64,000 bases of DNA from Silene conica (Eukaryota > Streptophyta > Magnoliopsida > Caryophyllales > Caryophyllaceae). The DNA lies in the NCBI GenBank assembly GCA_029255685.2, contig CM055319.2, positions 10,030,747-10,094,746 on the forward strand, written 5' to 3'. The position numbers were made by a program, and so were the translations under genes. Positions 1 to 12,578 of this stretch are shown here, in pieces. The notes under the pieces were generated by a model, which saw only the letters and a list, made by a program, of their open reading frames with translations, was not told the DNA's origin and did no database searches. Numbering within the stretch: the stretch's first letter is position 1; every line of letters begins with the position of its first letter.

Positions 1-1748
1 ACTCCAAGCAAATGTAAAATTTAAAGTCATCCCACTTAAAAAAAAATATTGAGTAATACACCTAAAATAGATTTTGAATTTTCATCCTAAAATTTAAGTC
101 AATTGAACCACTTACTAGATCTAATGTGTACTTTTATATACTTATTAGTATGTATATATACATAAATTTTTATTTCAGACGGATTATTTGCGTTTGAAAT
201 TAAATGTGACTATTTATTGATAAAATTTTACCATTAGTTTTTGTTAAAGGGTGAGAGCTAGTTATAAGACTTATAACACTAGTTTTACGCCCGTGCAAAA
301 AATGCACGAGTTTAATTTTATTAAATTGAAAAATCAATAAAGAAGGTGAATAAATTCAAGAAAAGCATTATTTTAATAATATTGTTATACTAATATAAAA
401 TGTAAACAGAATTTATAGGCTTAATTTAGATATAATTAAAAACAGCGCATTAGCTCGACATGATAAAGATACAAAAATTCTTGTTTATAACATATCAAAT
501 ATATACAAAATTAATAAGACAAAACCATAGCATTATGCATAAAGAAGTAAAATATTTGTCCTATACATCAAAGGGTTGATTTAACTTGTTTTAAACTTAA
601 TACGGATAATAACCAGTAAACATATGTATAGATCTAAAAATTATATTTATGGTTTAAATCCCAAGTTTTTAACTATCCTAATTAACCCAAATAATTCTTG
701 GCCGACCCTATAACTGCCAAAATAAAATCCGACCATATAATATAAACTTCGGCCCTCTAACTATCCAAAAAAAAACTCTGACCATCAGATCATATATGAG
801 ATTGATTTTTTCCACATGCAAAATAATTATTCAGAATTTTTTTTTTCGATAATTAATTTTAATTGATCTTTTTTTGTTCATATCATCAAGATATTATAAT
901 CTAGATCTCTGTATTAAATTTGGTGTAAAATTACATGAATTTTTTTATATATATTTTACTAATTTACCAATTAATTATCAGGGGTATATCTCTTATTAGT
1001 ATGCATTGGGTCCAATTGATAATTGCTAGCTATTAAACTTTATATAGTGAGTATAACAAAGTGATGGATTCTATATTCGTTCATTTGATAAAACTATATC
1101 CGCCTCACTTTACTTCAACTCACGGCTCTACCTTTTTTCATTTGATTGTTAATTAATGCTTAATGCAAGAGAAAAAATCAAATAAAAAATTAGTTTTTCT
1201 CCGTCAAATATATAATACAGATTGTTATTTTGAATATTTATTGTTACTATTTTTATCTTTTTCTTCATTATTTTTATATTATATATGTATTTTTTTCATT
1301 TTTTGGGGCGTTTAATTTTGATATAAAGTATGTGTTCAGAATATACTACCTTCAAAAAATTTTGCTATCCGTTTTTCAACTCTATTTTTATAATTTTTTT
1401 ATTTTTGTTGTTTATCTTTGTTGTTTATCTTTGATGTAGAGGTAAATATGTGATTAAAAAATGGTAATTATACAGTGAATAATATTCGCTATACGACGAA
1501 CAATAGTAACATCATCTCAATGCATTCTCTCGTCTATTTACTTGTTCATTTTTTAAAAATAAAAGTTAATTAAATGTAATGATTTTTAAAAGTTAATTAA
1601 TTTTAATGATTTTACAATTTATTGAATTAATAGAAGAATAAAAAGGAGAGACGGGAATTAATTAGTTTAAGGATCATGGGGACGCTACATTAACAATAAT
1701 AAAAAAATTCATGAAATTCAACGGCCAATGAGAATGCTTGGAATTATA
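1..1748. other. AT-rich intergenic DNA, no gene seen
   Basis: No coding region with family resemblance is visible. The only open frame, near 1230-1439, is low-complexity Phe/Tyr/Leu and looks like chance. The stretch begins in decayed repeat DNA and contains a Helitron-type hairpin end at 279-310, described separately. A sequence near 170-210 resembles the ends of the Mutator-like MITE at 48919-49155, but too loosely to call. Confidence 0.6.
279..310 (-). repeat. Helitron-type 3' end (hairpin + CTAG)
   Basis: Read on the minus strand, a hairpin whose arms contain CGTGCA/TGCACG is followed about 10 bases later by CTAG and then T. This is the known 3' signature of Helitrons: a short palindrome just before CTRR, with insertion between A and T. 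The element would extend to the right. I could not find its TC start, so only the end is called. Confidence 0.5.
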
Positions 1749-1997
1749 TCTATATATAAGTATATAAGAACCACTATTGACACGTGTCAACCTATTAGCT
1801 ATTAAGTTTCCCGCTCACTCCACATCTTATACACTATATATTTTGTAGTATATTTTCTGTTATTTATCAACAAAATATTCTATATAATCATTTTGATGTT
1901 ATACTTTCTATAACTACTTCATTAATACATGATATAGTAAGTCCAAAGAAAATACAACTAGGATTTAGTATTTTTAAAGATATAGTATTATTAAATA

Positions 1998-2990
1998 TGT
2001 ATAACCAAAATATTCATAAAAAACATTTAAATATAGAACGGTGAAAAATAAATAAGATATACTAAAAGGAAACACTAATTCTCATTTAAGACGGACATAT
2101 ACAACTTAACCTCAAGTCGGGTCAAATAGTATAGGCAAGACAAAAAGAATTTTTTTAAAAACTAGCAAATTAATTGCCCTATCTAACCAAGTAGGGTAAT
2201 ACTTGATCAGTTGTATTTTTTAAGATGACATATCGTCTTAAGAGAGACCAGTTGAAAGTAGAAATGATAAACAAATAATCGAGACAGGTTGAGTAATAAA
2301 ATTTTCACAATAAAAAAGATTTTTTAAATGAATGCATAAATATTATAATATTAAGTCTTTGCAAAAACTATTTTGACAATTTTTGTGCAAGCACATTGTA
2401 CGTGAGAGTTTATGTAAAGCGGATTTTTTTTTAATAAATTTCAGTTTTTGTTTTCCATTTCAAACAAATGTTGATCTTTCTTTTTGTTTGTAAATCAGTA
2501 TAATCAAAATATTCATAAAAAAACATCCAAATATAGAATGACAAAAAAATGAATGAGACATATATTAAAATGAAACACATATCAAACTCAACCTCAAGAT
2601 GGGTCAAATAGTACGGGTAAGACGAAAATAATTTATCTAGGAAATGAGAAAGTAATTGTCGTATCTAACCAACTAGAGTAGTAGTTGACCTGTTTTATTA
2701 ATTCCTAAGATAATATACCTTCTTAAGAGCAAACAATTGAGAGTGGATAGATAAATAAATAATCGAGATGGAATGACTAATAAATTTTGTTCATAATAAA
2801 AATATTTAAAGACTTTTTTAATTAGTGCATAAATATTTGAATACAAAGTTTTTTTTGTAAACTATTTTGAATTTTTTTTTGTAAGGACATTGTATGTGAG
2901 AGTTTATTAGGTAAAGCAAAATTGTTTTAATAGATTTCATTTTTTATTTTCCATTTCAGACTAATATGTTTATCTTTTTGTTTGTAAATC
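1998..2990. repeat. Degenerate tandem duplication, two units of about 0.5 kb
   Basis: Unit 1 is about 1998-2495 and unit 2 about 2496-2990. The units share several blocks in the same order: ATATTCATAAAAAA with an ATATAGAA tail, CCTCAA..GGGTCAAATAGTA, ATCTAACCAA, and TTTTTGTTTGTAAATC. They differ by many substitutions and indels, so the duplication is old. No coding content is visible. Confidence 0.6.
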
Positions 2991-4021
2991 CGTTATTTAC
3001 ACAAGATTAATGTAAAACGGTCTAGTCGATCTCAAACCTCATGTGATATGAATATTAATAAATAAATAAATTTAAGGTATTTTTTCCGGGGGTTGTTCTA
3101 CATATATTACCCTTCTATTTTTAAGTTTTCAACATGACACCTTCTAATTTTGAAATATATGTGCTACGCTAATTATTACCATAAAATAATCAGCATGACC
3201 CTACCTCAGAATTCTATCAAATACTCATGTTAATGTATTAATAATTAAATTTAAGGACTTTGTTACTCCTTGATCCGAGAATAAGCAGCATATAATTGTT
3301 CGATTAATTAGGTTTTGAAATTTACGTACATTTAAAGTTATCAAATAGGTAGAATATGTTGACAATGGAAATTATCAACATGTTATGTTTGAATATCAAA
3401 ATAAGAGACACAAATATATGTACGTAAGATACTCTATTTCCTTCATTATTTTCCAGTTGTTTTTACGCGGTATCTAACATGTTACTTTGACCGAGTTTTT
3501 CGTAGTGTATACGTTGCTTATTATTTTCGGAAAATATATTTTCTGAATGATACTTACATAATAAATATAAAATTTCATTTTATATTTTAATATTACCTAT
3601 ATATTTTTCAACTTATTTTTGGTTAAAAAAAATTAACTTCGACCCAAAAGAGTGAAACGAGAAGAGAAATCAGAATGGTAGAGGGTTTGTGGTAAAGGTA
3701 GAAGCATATATTTCAAGATTAAGGTAATGTATAAGAAATTGATATTACAATTAGTAGAATAGTAGATACTCCGTGTATAAATTACGATGATGATTGAGAG
3801 AGGATCATTTGTTCAAGAGGATGAAATGTTACATCATATATCACTATTATAGGTTTGTTTTTGTGTTGTAAATGATCATTACAAATCATTTATGTTGATT
3901 TTTAAGAATTAAATTCTAATATAATAATATGAATTGTTTATATAAAATTTGTGCATTAAAACTAATAAAATATTATAACTATACATTTTATAACTTAATT
4001 ATATATGTTATTTATTTATAT

Positions 4022-4051
4022 CCGTGCATTGTTGCACGGGTACTAAGCTAG
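4022..4051 (+). repeat. Helitron 3' hairpin and CTAG end
   Basis: A perfect hairpin (arms CCGTGCA and TGCACGG, loop TTGT) is followed by GTACTAAG and then CTAG, with T at the next base. It is one of seven ends of this type in the window that keep the canonical hairpin, CTRR and T; an eighth, at 36156, is degenerate. Confidence 0.6.
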
Positions 4052-4075
4052 TTCATTTTATAATATAGAGATTAA

Positions 4076-4859
4076 GGCTCTGTTTGGTAAACAACATATT
4101 GGCCAAATTTCAGCATATTTGAGAGATTTAGGCCTGTTTGGTAAACAGCATATTGACCAATTTTTAGCATATGGAAGGGTTTTAGCATGTTTGACCGGTC
4201 AATATGCTAATTTTCGTGTTTGATAAATAGCATATTAAAACAGCATATTTGGGGTCAATATGCTATTTTACAATATGCTGTTTACCCCATTGGTTAATAT
4301 ATTGTAAAAAATGAAAGTTTGCTTCATTTTATAAAGAAAATTAACAATCTATTAATCCTAATCTGACAATAACCAAACACTCAAATTAATTCTGCTAATT
4401 ATAATATGCTAGTCAAACCTTCTATTAAAATCTGTCATTTATAATCTGTCATTACAATCCGCTTATGCTGAAATTAATCCGTTGTTTACCAAACAGAGCC
4501 TTAGCATGTTAGACTTCCCAATATGATATTTACACTGTTTGGTTAATGACATATTGAAATAGTATATTGAGATCCAATATGTTATTTTATAATATGCTAC
4601 TTCTACCAACATATTGGATTAGCAGATTAGAAAGAAAAAATTGTCTTATTTACCCTCTTAATAAAATAATAACCTTCCTTTTTATTTTACAAAGATTCTA
4701 GACAATCTGCTATTCTAAACTGCCAATTACCAAACACTTCTAAAATAATTCTGCTAAATAAATCTTCTAGTCAAATCCGCTAAATCATTCTGCTAGTCAA
4801 ATCTGTTTTTTTTAAATCCGCTTCTTCCAATATTAATCTGTTGTTTACCAAACAGGGCC
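4076..4859. mobile_element. Outer Tourist-like (PIF/Harbinger) MITE, split by an inner MITE
   Basis: The left terminus GGCTCTGTTTGGTAAACAAC and the right terminus, ending in ACCAAACAGGGCC, are inverted repeats. They are flanked on both sides by TAA (4073-4075 and 4860-4862), the three-base TWA duplication typical of PIF/Harbinger elements. A second element of the same family interrupts it at 4131-4500. Removing that insertion and its duplication leaves about 411 bp. It has no coding capacity. Confidence 0.8.
4131..4500. mobile_element. Inner Tourist-like MITE nested in a relative
   Basis: This 370-bp element begins GGCCTGTTTGGTAAACAGC and ends with the inverse GTTGTTTACCAAACAGAGCC. It is flanked by TTA on both sides (4128-4130 and 4501-4503). 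It sits inside the MITE at 4076-4859. Internal sequence is rich in AGCATATT/AATATGCT motifs that can fold back. It has no coding capacity. Confidence 0.85.
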
Positions 4860-5124
4860 TAAATAATTAACCATTTCATGCATAACTATTTACGAGCAAG
4901 TGCAAATAAACTTCTTCCTTTGTCAAGTCATTTTTTGTCCATTACTAAACTTAAAACTTTATCTTACCATGGAAGAACTTTTGTTAAGTTCTAAAGTATG
5001 ACCTTCTATTAATTTTTTCATCCCTAAATTAATAATTTTCCCTTTTGAATTTATTAACCATGTTTTTAGTTTAACAAACTCAATGTAACCTCCAGTGAGA
5101 AACACTTTATTTATAAAGTTCTTA

Positions 5125-5154
5125 CTAGTTTTGACCATGTGCAAAATTGCACGG
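5125..5154 (-). repeat. Helitron-type 3' end
   Basis: On the minus strand a hairpin with arms around GTGCAA/TTGCAC is followed after a short spacer by CTAG, then T. The matching TC start, expected to the right, was not identified. Confidence 0.45.
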
Positions 5155-6898
5155 AATTGAATATTCAAAATTACAAGGGATTGAATATTCAATAATTTAA
5201 TTAAATGTATAAATATTGAAATATAATTTCACATAATTATAATTTATATCGTCCAATGAATAGAGTTTATAAATTTAGAAGGAAAATTATTAAAACATGG
5301 ACGGAAAATAGCTGAAATCTGGTTGGAAATTGTGTGATCTTTGGTGGAAAATGTTTGACGGTTAGGTACACACCATGATGTTTTATATACAACATTTATC
5401 GGAAATAGTGTAAGCAATCATTCACATAAATTAATTGAAGTTGAACGGTAGCGTAAACCAATAAAATGCCGCACCCCTTAATCTTTTTAATTAACGAGTT
5501 TTCTGCCAAAATAACAATTACTAAAAAGTCTCTAAAACAAGGAACAAACTCCCAATGTATACATTATTAAAAAAAAAAGCGTTACTATTACGGTAAATCA
5601 TTTATATTCAGGAGATGAGAATCAATGTAAGGTAACATAACAGTATGCCGCGAGCGTTAGATCGTGGTCAACCAACTATGGCGCCTAAAACAGCAAGAGC
5701 TTGACCGTTCAATCAAAGGCTTGTCAAAGATCAAGTTACATGAAGAGTTTGATTAGTTCGTATGAAATGAGCGAATACAACTAGGCATAACAATTGATTT
5801 CTTACAAGCTTTGAAAGCTATTATCAATAAAGTTCTAGCTAATTTGTCGAATAGCATTGGTGTCAGTTACTCATCGCAACCAAGGAGATAGATTAACAAC
5901 CAATTTTAGCTGCTCAACAACTAGATCTGGAAGGGCAAAGCAGGTACTCGCCTCACAGGTAATAAGCTACTATTCCAATCTACAACATCGAGATTATTGA
6001 TGCTAACTATGCAGTGAACGAAATCTACATAACCGACCTTGTATGCAACAACGTCAAGAAAAAGTGCATGGAGATAAAGAAAACCACGCTGAACAACCAA
6101 ATTTACTGCTGCACCTAAACATATGAAGTATCGTTTTGCTCTGTGCTTCCTATGTAATGAAAAAAACGTTTAATCTAAATGGAGCGTACTTCTAGGTTGC
6201 TAGTTTTAAATGATCAGTTCCATTCTAAAGTAGTTGTAAAGTGTCGTTCCTACATTTCCATCTTATCAGTACTCTATTCATTTACAAAATTCATGTTTCA
6301 ATGCGCGCTACTTCTCTTCCACAATTTCTCTAACCTATTCTTTCACATCTTATCTTCCACGAATGCTTCTTCCCTCATTGTTCCAACAGTCCAATTAGTG
6401 CCTCTTACCATCCATTGTATAGTTTCAATTTGGCATGTTGATAACCAACTATGTAAAACAATGTGGAAGCGTAAGTGTCAGTACCTCGGCTAACGGGAAC
6501 TTTGGGATAAACCGTGTCGATGTAAGTGTTGAGTGTGAGCCAGGACATTCTGTTGGGTGTTTGGGTGGTGGGTGGTTTCGTGGACTACGTTGGAGCATAT
6601 GATGATCGTTACTAAATAGACCGGAAATGTACTGTTGCATGTTCGATTGGAATTACGAAGATATTCACGCCACATTGTATCCCGTGTGATTACAACATTA
6701 AAGCACCTCTATGCATTTTGGACGTTTATCCAAATAAATAAGTATTATGTGATGTAACGAAATATCGCGATCGTTAGGTTACGACACACCAATTAGTAGA
6801 TAACAGAGTACTAAATTGGGTGAAAAACGTACTCATAAAATAAAGTAGGGTTATTTAATAAGAATACTCCAAACTATTGGAGTGCTTCTCAAAATACT
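5155..6898. other. Intergenic DNA, no recognisable gene
   Basis: The stretch is less AT-rich around 5640-6700 than its surroundings and has several short open frames on both strands (6179-6493, 6449-6640, 6490-6675). None shows a protein motif or family resemblance. It may be a decayed mobile element or pseudogene, but nothing identifies it. Confidence 0.4.
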
Positions 6899-6907
6899 CT
6901 ATATTAT

Positions 6908-7519
6908 GAGTTATTTTTCAAAATAGGCGATTTTCAACAATTAATTAACGAAATGGGTTACTTTTCAAATTTATTACCGAAAATGGGTCCACGTAGGATT
7001 GGATTTCCCGAAGCTATGGTCAGAGTCAAGTCGCCTACCCCCATAGCGACTTGACCTTTAACAACACAAACCCAAATTGAACGGAAATAAAAAAAGAAAA
7101 ACAAATAAGAGGAAAGTCGCTGAGCCGGATAGCGGTTTGACCTTTAACAACACAAGCCAAAATTAAATTTTAAAAAAAAAAAAAAAAAAAAAAAAATTAA
7201 GTGGAAAGTCGCTGTGCTACACAGCGTTTTGCCATGAAATAAGTAGTTTTACTTTAACAACCAAGTTTCCAAAATTTTAACTTGTCAATGGACTGATTTT
7301 AGGTCAAGTCGCTCCCCCCCAAAGCGACTTTACCCTGCACTGAATTTCAGCTTCGGATTTTCACAACTATACACTCCGCATTTGGTCGTCGTCCGGGTAA
7401 GCGACTTGAATACAATCCTAGCTTCGGTGATGACGTGGACCCATTTCCGGTAATAAATTTGAAAAGTAACCTATTTCGTTAATTAATTGTTGAAAATCAC
7501 CTATTTCGAAAAATAACTC
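6908..7519. mobile_element. Mutator-like (MULE-type) MITE
   Basis: A 612-bp element has long terminal inverted repeats of roughly 95 bp, starting GAGTTATTTTTC and ending GAAAAATAACTC. It is flanked by a perfect 9-bp duplication, CTATATTAT (6899-6907 and 7520-7528). Long terminal repeats plus a 9-bp duplication are the Mutator signature. The interior carries repeated modules with AGTCGC/GCGACT fold-backs and the phrase GACCTTTAACAACACAA twice, plus an A-run near 7165-7193. It has no transposase coding. Confidence 0.9.
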
Positions 7520-7528
7520 CTATATTAT

Positions 7529-8755
7529 AGTTGAACCATCAATATAACCATCTATTACACCCTTTCACTTTTACTAGAATTGTCAGTACAAAAAGCCTCA
7601 CCTTTCTGACATTATAGATCTTCATCTTCTTCCCTCTGCCTATACTAAAAAAAAAAACCCAAAAAATTCAGAATATCACACTTCAAAATACCCAGAAATC
7701 GTTAAAAATTCCCCAAAATCCTAATTAATCTAATTGAATCTATCACCATACATGCCCAGAATACCAAATTGGATAACTAACTTAAAAACGAATTATAGAA
7801 AACTTTTATTTTGTTCATATGAATTAACCCTCCCCAGCCCATATTTCCACTAGCATTGTACTCACTCTTATTCTACTTCTCATTATCACTCTTCTTAAAT
7901 CACTAAAATTGTAACAAATTAACCTTAAAAACAATACAAAACTAGAATAACAAATCTCATGTTTCCCATAATTACCAAATCAAACACAACTAACTCTAAA
8001 GTTTGTTCTGAAACTTCGTCGCTGATTTCGATGCGCGTTGTCGTACTGTCGATTTATTACTTTCGTGAGTGACCGTGGTGTTGAAGATGTTCTTGCTGAG
8101 ATTGTTTGCTGTTAATAATGATGATAGAGACATAAGAAGACTACGACAATCAAGGAATTTGGGTTAGGGCGAGGATTCAGTGGTGTTATGTCTGAGAAAC
8201 ACTATAGTGATTGATGTTTGGAGACAAATTGAAGATGATAAAGTGAGTTTAGGGATGATGTAAATTTAGGGAGGTATATGAAGATAGATGAAGATGAGAA
8301 GCGAAAGGACGATAATGAGGAGCGAGAGGTTGAGGTAGATGATGGTTATTTGAATGGAGATGGTAAAGAGGATAAATTGGCCAAGATTAATGGTGTTGGT
8401 GATCTGGAGAACAAAGACACTACTAATGATGTTGGTGTTATCATAAATTAAATACAATAGGTGAGAAAATTAAGATAAAATAGAAATAACCGGTTCAGCA
8501 GGTAACTTGTCCACCCGTTTTAGTATAAGAGAATAGATATAAAAGTTGAGTATATTAGTAGTTAAAATGAAGTCCGTAGTATTTAATAATTTAGAGTATT
8601 GTCATTAAATAACGCAATAAAGTATCGATAGTTTCTTGTCTCGAGAGAGATTGTTTTCACAAACCCAACTTGTATAGTTGTATACGAAGTATATACTTTT
8701 TACATCTGCCCACTTAATACTCTTGACGGTAAATTTTCGTTCTGGGTTGGAAAAA
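7529..8755. other. Upstream region of the mTERF gene
   Basis: This stretch holds no clear gene. A 57-codon acidic open frame (8278-8451, +) rich in Asp, Glu and Lys is visible but has no recognised motif and may be chance or a gene remnant. The mTERF promoter and 5' leader should lie in the last few hundred bases. No unambiguous TATA box was picked out. Confidence 0.4.
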
Positions 8756-9883
8756 ATGCAGAGTTTGCGTTTCAAAAACAGCATTCAAACCTTCACTTTT
8801 CTGCATAATTTCCGTCGTCTTCATCTCTATTCAACCAAATCTCCAAATCGACCTTTCGCTGATTATTTGGTTAATTATCTGGGTTTCTCTGATGAACAAG
8901 CTCTATCAACTTCCACCAAGCTTCGTTCCAAGAATGCTAATGACTTCAAATCATTTGGTAATGCTAATTCTGTTGTTGATTTATTAAAACGACATGGTTT
9001 TGATGATGCTCATATCAGAAAGGTTGTATCTGGTTACCCTAATATCTGATCTGCTAAGGTTGACGAAACCCTATTACCCAATTTTAAGCTTCTCCAAGAT
9101 CATGGTTTTTCTGTGTCTAATTTAGTTACTTTAATTTCATCGACTCCTTCATTTTTAAGTGGACCTGTGCATGTTATCCATGATCTTAGGGCTATTCTGG
9201 GCAGTACCGAAAATCTAATGAAGTTTTTTAATAGAGTTCAATTTATCACGACATCTACTCTGGTAAATCTTAATTCAAATATTACATTGTTGAATAATGA
9301 GTACGGTGTTGATATGGGAGTTATTCGGAATGGCATTCTTCTGAGACCCATGGCCTATTTGAAGGATACTGAGCTTTTCCGAAATATATTGGTTAGGGTT
9401 GAAGAGGAAATAGGGATTCCTCGAAATTCTGGGATGTTTTTTAATGGCATCAGATTGCTGTCTTACTCTAGTGAGAAGTTGATCGAGTCGACAACTCAGC
9501 TGTTAAAAAGCTTTGGATGGAGTGAATATGATGTTTCTGAATTAATGAGGAGAAATCCTCTTGTATTCGGAGTATCTGAAGAAAATATGAAGAAGAAATT
9601 GGGTTATTTGATGACTGAGCTGGGTTACAGACCTGATTTCCTAGTTAGACATCCTGCTTTGTTTACCTATAGCCTTGAGAAGCGAATAAAGCCTAGAGCT
9701 CGTGTGTTATTGGTCTTGAAGGAGAAGGACTTGTTAGATTACAACTTTTATTCCGCCATTGCTAAAACTGAGACTCGGTTCATAAAGATACTTATTGAAC
9801 CTTTCAAGAAAGATGTACCGGGTCTTCTTGAACTTTACCAAAGTAACAAAGGTTGTTCCGACATTGACTCCATTTCGAGGTGA
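8756..9883 (+). pseudogene. mTERF-family organelle protein gene with one in-frame stop
   Basis: Family knowledge: plant mTERF proteins are helical-repeat nucleic-acid-binding proteins that act in mitochondria or chloroplasts in organelle gene expression. The frame is single-exon, as is common for a large plant clade of this family. It starts with a basic, Arg/Ser-rich presequence (FRRLHLYSTKS) that looks mitochondrial. Family repeats follow, such as LLKRHGFDDAHIRKVV, LLPNFKLLQDHGFS and LTRHP-like stretches (LVRHPALFTYSLEKRIKPR). Length is 376 codons, normal for the family. The reading frame is continuous except for a TGA at codon 98 (9047-9049), exactly where family members read PxxLxxxxxxTLLPK, so a Leu or Arg codon was probably lost. 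Everything after it is well kept, which suggests a recent lesion or a sequencing error. A shorter protein could start at the Met at 9113. Confidence 0.85.
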
Positions 9884-11936
9884 TGCCAAGCCCTCTTGTA
9901 GCAAAGGTTGGTCCAACCATTTTCTCTCTTTCTTAAGCTGCACTGAATAAAACTGTCAAATGTGTTTTATAGCTGGCTTTGGTTAATGATACTGTTTGAG
10001 AATATGTACAGATGATACTTAAATTGTCAGGATGTCAAGTCTCTATTATGGAAAACATAAAATGAAGAGATCAATAATCAGAAGATGATGCCTAAGGCAT
10101 AATTTGAGAAGTACGTGAATAGAAAATGAGTTTGAAATGAAAGTAGAACATGAGTTCGAAATGTGGTAAAATTAACTTATGAATTTTATACGAGTGAGTG
10201 ATGTTGTCATGATTACTCGTTAAGAAGGTTGTAAGGTATGTTGAGCTCCGAGAAAGTAAAATGAATTGTCGAAGAGACAGATTGTTAAGGGTTGTGGTGG
10301 AGATTGTGGTAACTGAGTGAATATGGCCGTTAGGGTGTTTTGCATGAATGAAACCAAAAAAATTTAGGATAGTGGAGGTGATTATCTTTTGAAAATATAC
10401 AAATTGATATGCACTGTAACTAAAGATGTGGGTGAACTGACATTGAGATTATCGTAATGTTGTCGAATATTAAGGATATTTGTAACAATCCCTTCCATCT
10501 ATGTGGTTTTACTATTCTGCTTATTATTTGAATTCGTTTTATATGCTACTCTGTATTTAATTTCATTTACTCGAAAAAGAATTCTGTAGTTAAAGGCAAA
10601 GCAACTGGTACTGATATAGTGATATGAGCTGAAGCCGTTTATGCGAAATAAACTAAAGTGCGGAAATCATACTTTTGTTCTTCTATTATTGAGACTCACT
10701 CTGTAAATTAAAGTGAGGGAGATAGAAAAAAAAAGTCAAGAAATATAAGAGCTTGGAGCCTTTTTCCTTTCAGTAATTCTCTCACAAGCTCAAAATCAAT
10801 TTTCTTTTTTAAACTCTTCTAAGCTCTATGCATTGCTCCCTTCAGGCCACGAGAAGGGACATTTTTGTTGTCCAATCAGTGTCATGTAATTTTGTTATTA
10901 AATTGTGTATGTTCGCTTGTCAATTGGATAAATGAGACAAAGTCTTCCTTTGGTGGAGCTGTGGCTAGATCTTGTAATGTATCGTAAAATTGATTTATGA
11001 ATTATGATTTTGAAGACAGTTTAGGAATCATATCTAATTTATTCTCATTGCTTTTCTGTCTTGGATTCAGACATAAAATTCCTCACTTTTTCGCTATTGA
11101 TATTCTTATTAGCCGAGAAAGTGATGGCGACTTCCTATATTTTTTGCCTGTTAGTGCAGCTATAGCGATAGGAATTATCTATAAGTCGTTAGTTAAGCTG
11201 GATATGTTACAGATAAAGATCTAATTTTTGAGGTTAAAAATCAAATGTTGAAAATATTTGGCCAAGTTCTGGACTGCTTTATCATCGGTATTGTAAGAGT
11301 ATTCCATTAGGTAATGACTAATGAGATAGGCCTATATATCATGGAATCAGGTAGGCCGAGAACTGGCTGCATCTTCCTGCATGACGAAACGATTCCAGCC
11401 CTTGATCTGTGATCCTGCTTATGCTAGCGATAGTCCTATAAACAGATAGTACAAGCATTTGAAGTGTTGTAAGTCTTGCATATTACAACCAGGAATGCAC
11501 AAGGTCTTATTTAAGATGGGCATATTCGTCTTAAATACGATACGGGTCAAATAGATGTATGGGTTGAAAAGTAAAATGCCTACGGAATGACAATAAACTT
11601 GTCCCGTCTATCTTTATGGGTTAGTACTTGGCCCGTTTTAAACTTAAGACGGATATGAATGTCGCCTAATCCAATTTTATTCTTCTTTAGATGCATCTGA
11701 TGTGTAGTATTCTGGGTTTAGGTGTTAATATTTGGGTAAAAAAGAAGGAAAAATGGATAGAAATTGTGATTACACTATTATAACGGTTAGATCTCACATC
11801 TTGAACTTTCTTTGGCATTGTGTGTATGAAACTGAATTAAGAGCTTTTTTTGGTGAAGGGACTTTTTATTAGATGTTAATGAATTTCGGATCACATCAGG
11901 AGTGCTACCACTCAATGACTTTACTAGTGTAAACTA
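9884..11936. other. Downstream of mTERF, no further gene recognised
   Basis: The first part should be the mTERF 3' untranslated region. An open frame at 10997-11224 (+, 75 aa) has no motif or homology that I recognise. An imperfect inverted repeat pairing CATATTCGTCTTAA with its inverse lies around 11515-11664 and may be a small degraded MITE. Confidence 0.4.
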
Positions 11937-12086
11937 GCTTATTTTTACGAGTAAAGACCGAAACAAATGGTTTTCTTTTTAATGTAACAGGCAAGGCCAG
12001 GCACTATATCTAGCCTATTTTTACGAGTAAAGACTAAAACAAATGTCTTTTTAATGTAACAGGCAAGAGCAGGCAGTATATCAACA
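11937..12086. repeat. Tandem duplication, unit about 75 bp
   Basis: Two adjacent units share TATTTTTACGAGTAAAGAC, AACAAATG, TTTTTAATGTAACAGGCAAG and CAGGCA.TATATC in the same order. A separate direct duplicate of about 40 bp, including AAAATATTTTTAATGAATGA, lies at about 12332-12372 and 12401-12441. No gene is visible. Confidence 0.75.
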
Positions 12087-12578
12087 GCCTTGATCAGGGG
12101 ACTTCCAATCATCCTCAATGACTTCATACTTGGATAAGTAGTATAGTTTCAAAGACGTGTCGGCCACCCACTATGTAAGTTTCAATTATATGTTATAGGC
12201 ATTGCCATGAACCAAAGATTCTCAGTATCTTGTTTGCTTATTAATCAACCACATTTCGAGAAAGCAAACCCTGCGACGTAAAGCTAAAGCTCTCCTAGGA
12301 AATGTTGGTGATTTTGTCAAGGTAAGATTAACTGATGTGTAAAATATTTTTAATGAATGAGATACTGTTTTATGAATCTTGTTATGAGCAGGACTGTCAT
12401 TATGATGTAAAATATTTTTAATGAATGAGATATTGTTTTACTTTTGACCATAGAGATGCCTTTGTTGCTGAATGGTTTTAGGTTAAGTTTGGTCATTTTG
12501 AGTTGTAATCAAATACGAATTGGATGTATTTCGGGTTTGTACAGCCTGGTTTATACCAGGTTTTGGGGTTGCTTAAGG

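Larger units (their letters stand above)
1749..4051 (+). mobile_element. Helitron-like element, non-autonomous candidate
   Basis: The left end is TCTATATATAAG preceded by A. The right end is the hairpin CCGTGCATTGTTGCACGG followed by CTAG (4048-4051) and T. These match the TC...hairpin...CTRR structure of Helitrons, which insert between A and T. No Rep/helicase coding region is present. The interior holds a degenerate direct duplication (see 1998-2990). The 5' end is weaker evidence than the 3' end, so the true length could differ. Confidence 0.45.

Noticed and set aside
6179-6493. 104-aa plus-strand frame and overlapping minus-strand frames to 6675
   Set aside because: No motif, no plausible start context and overlapping frames on both strands; likely chance in non-coding DNA.
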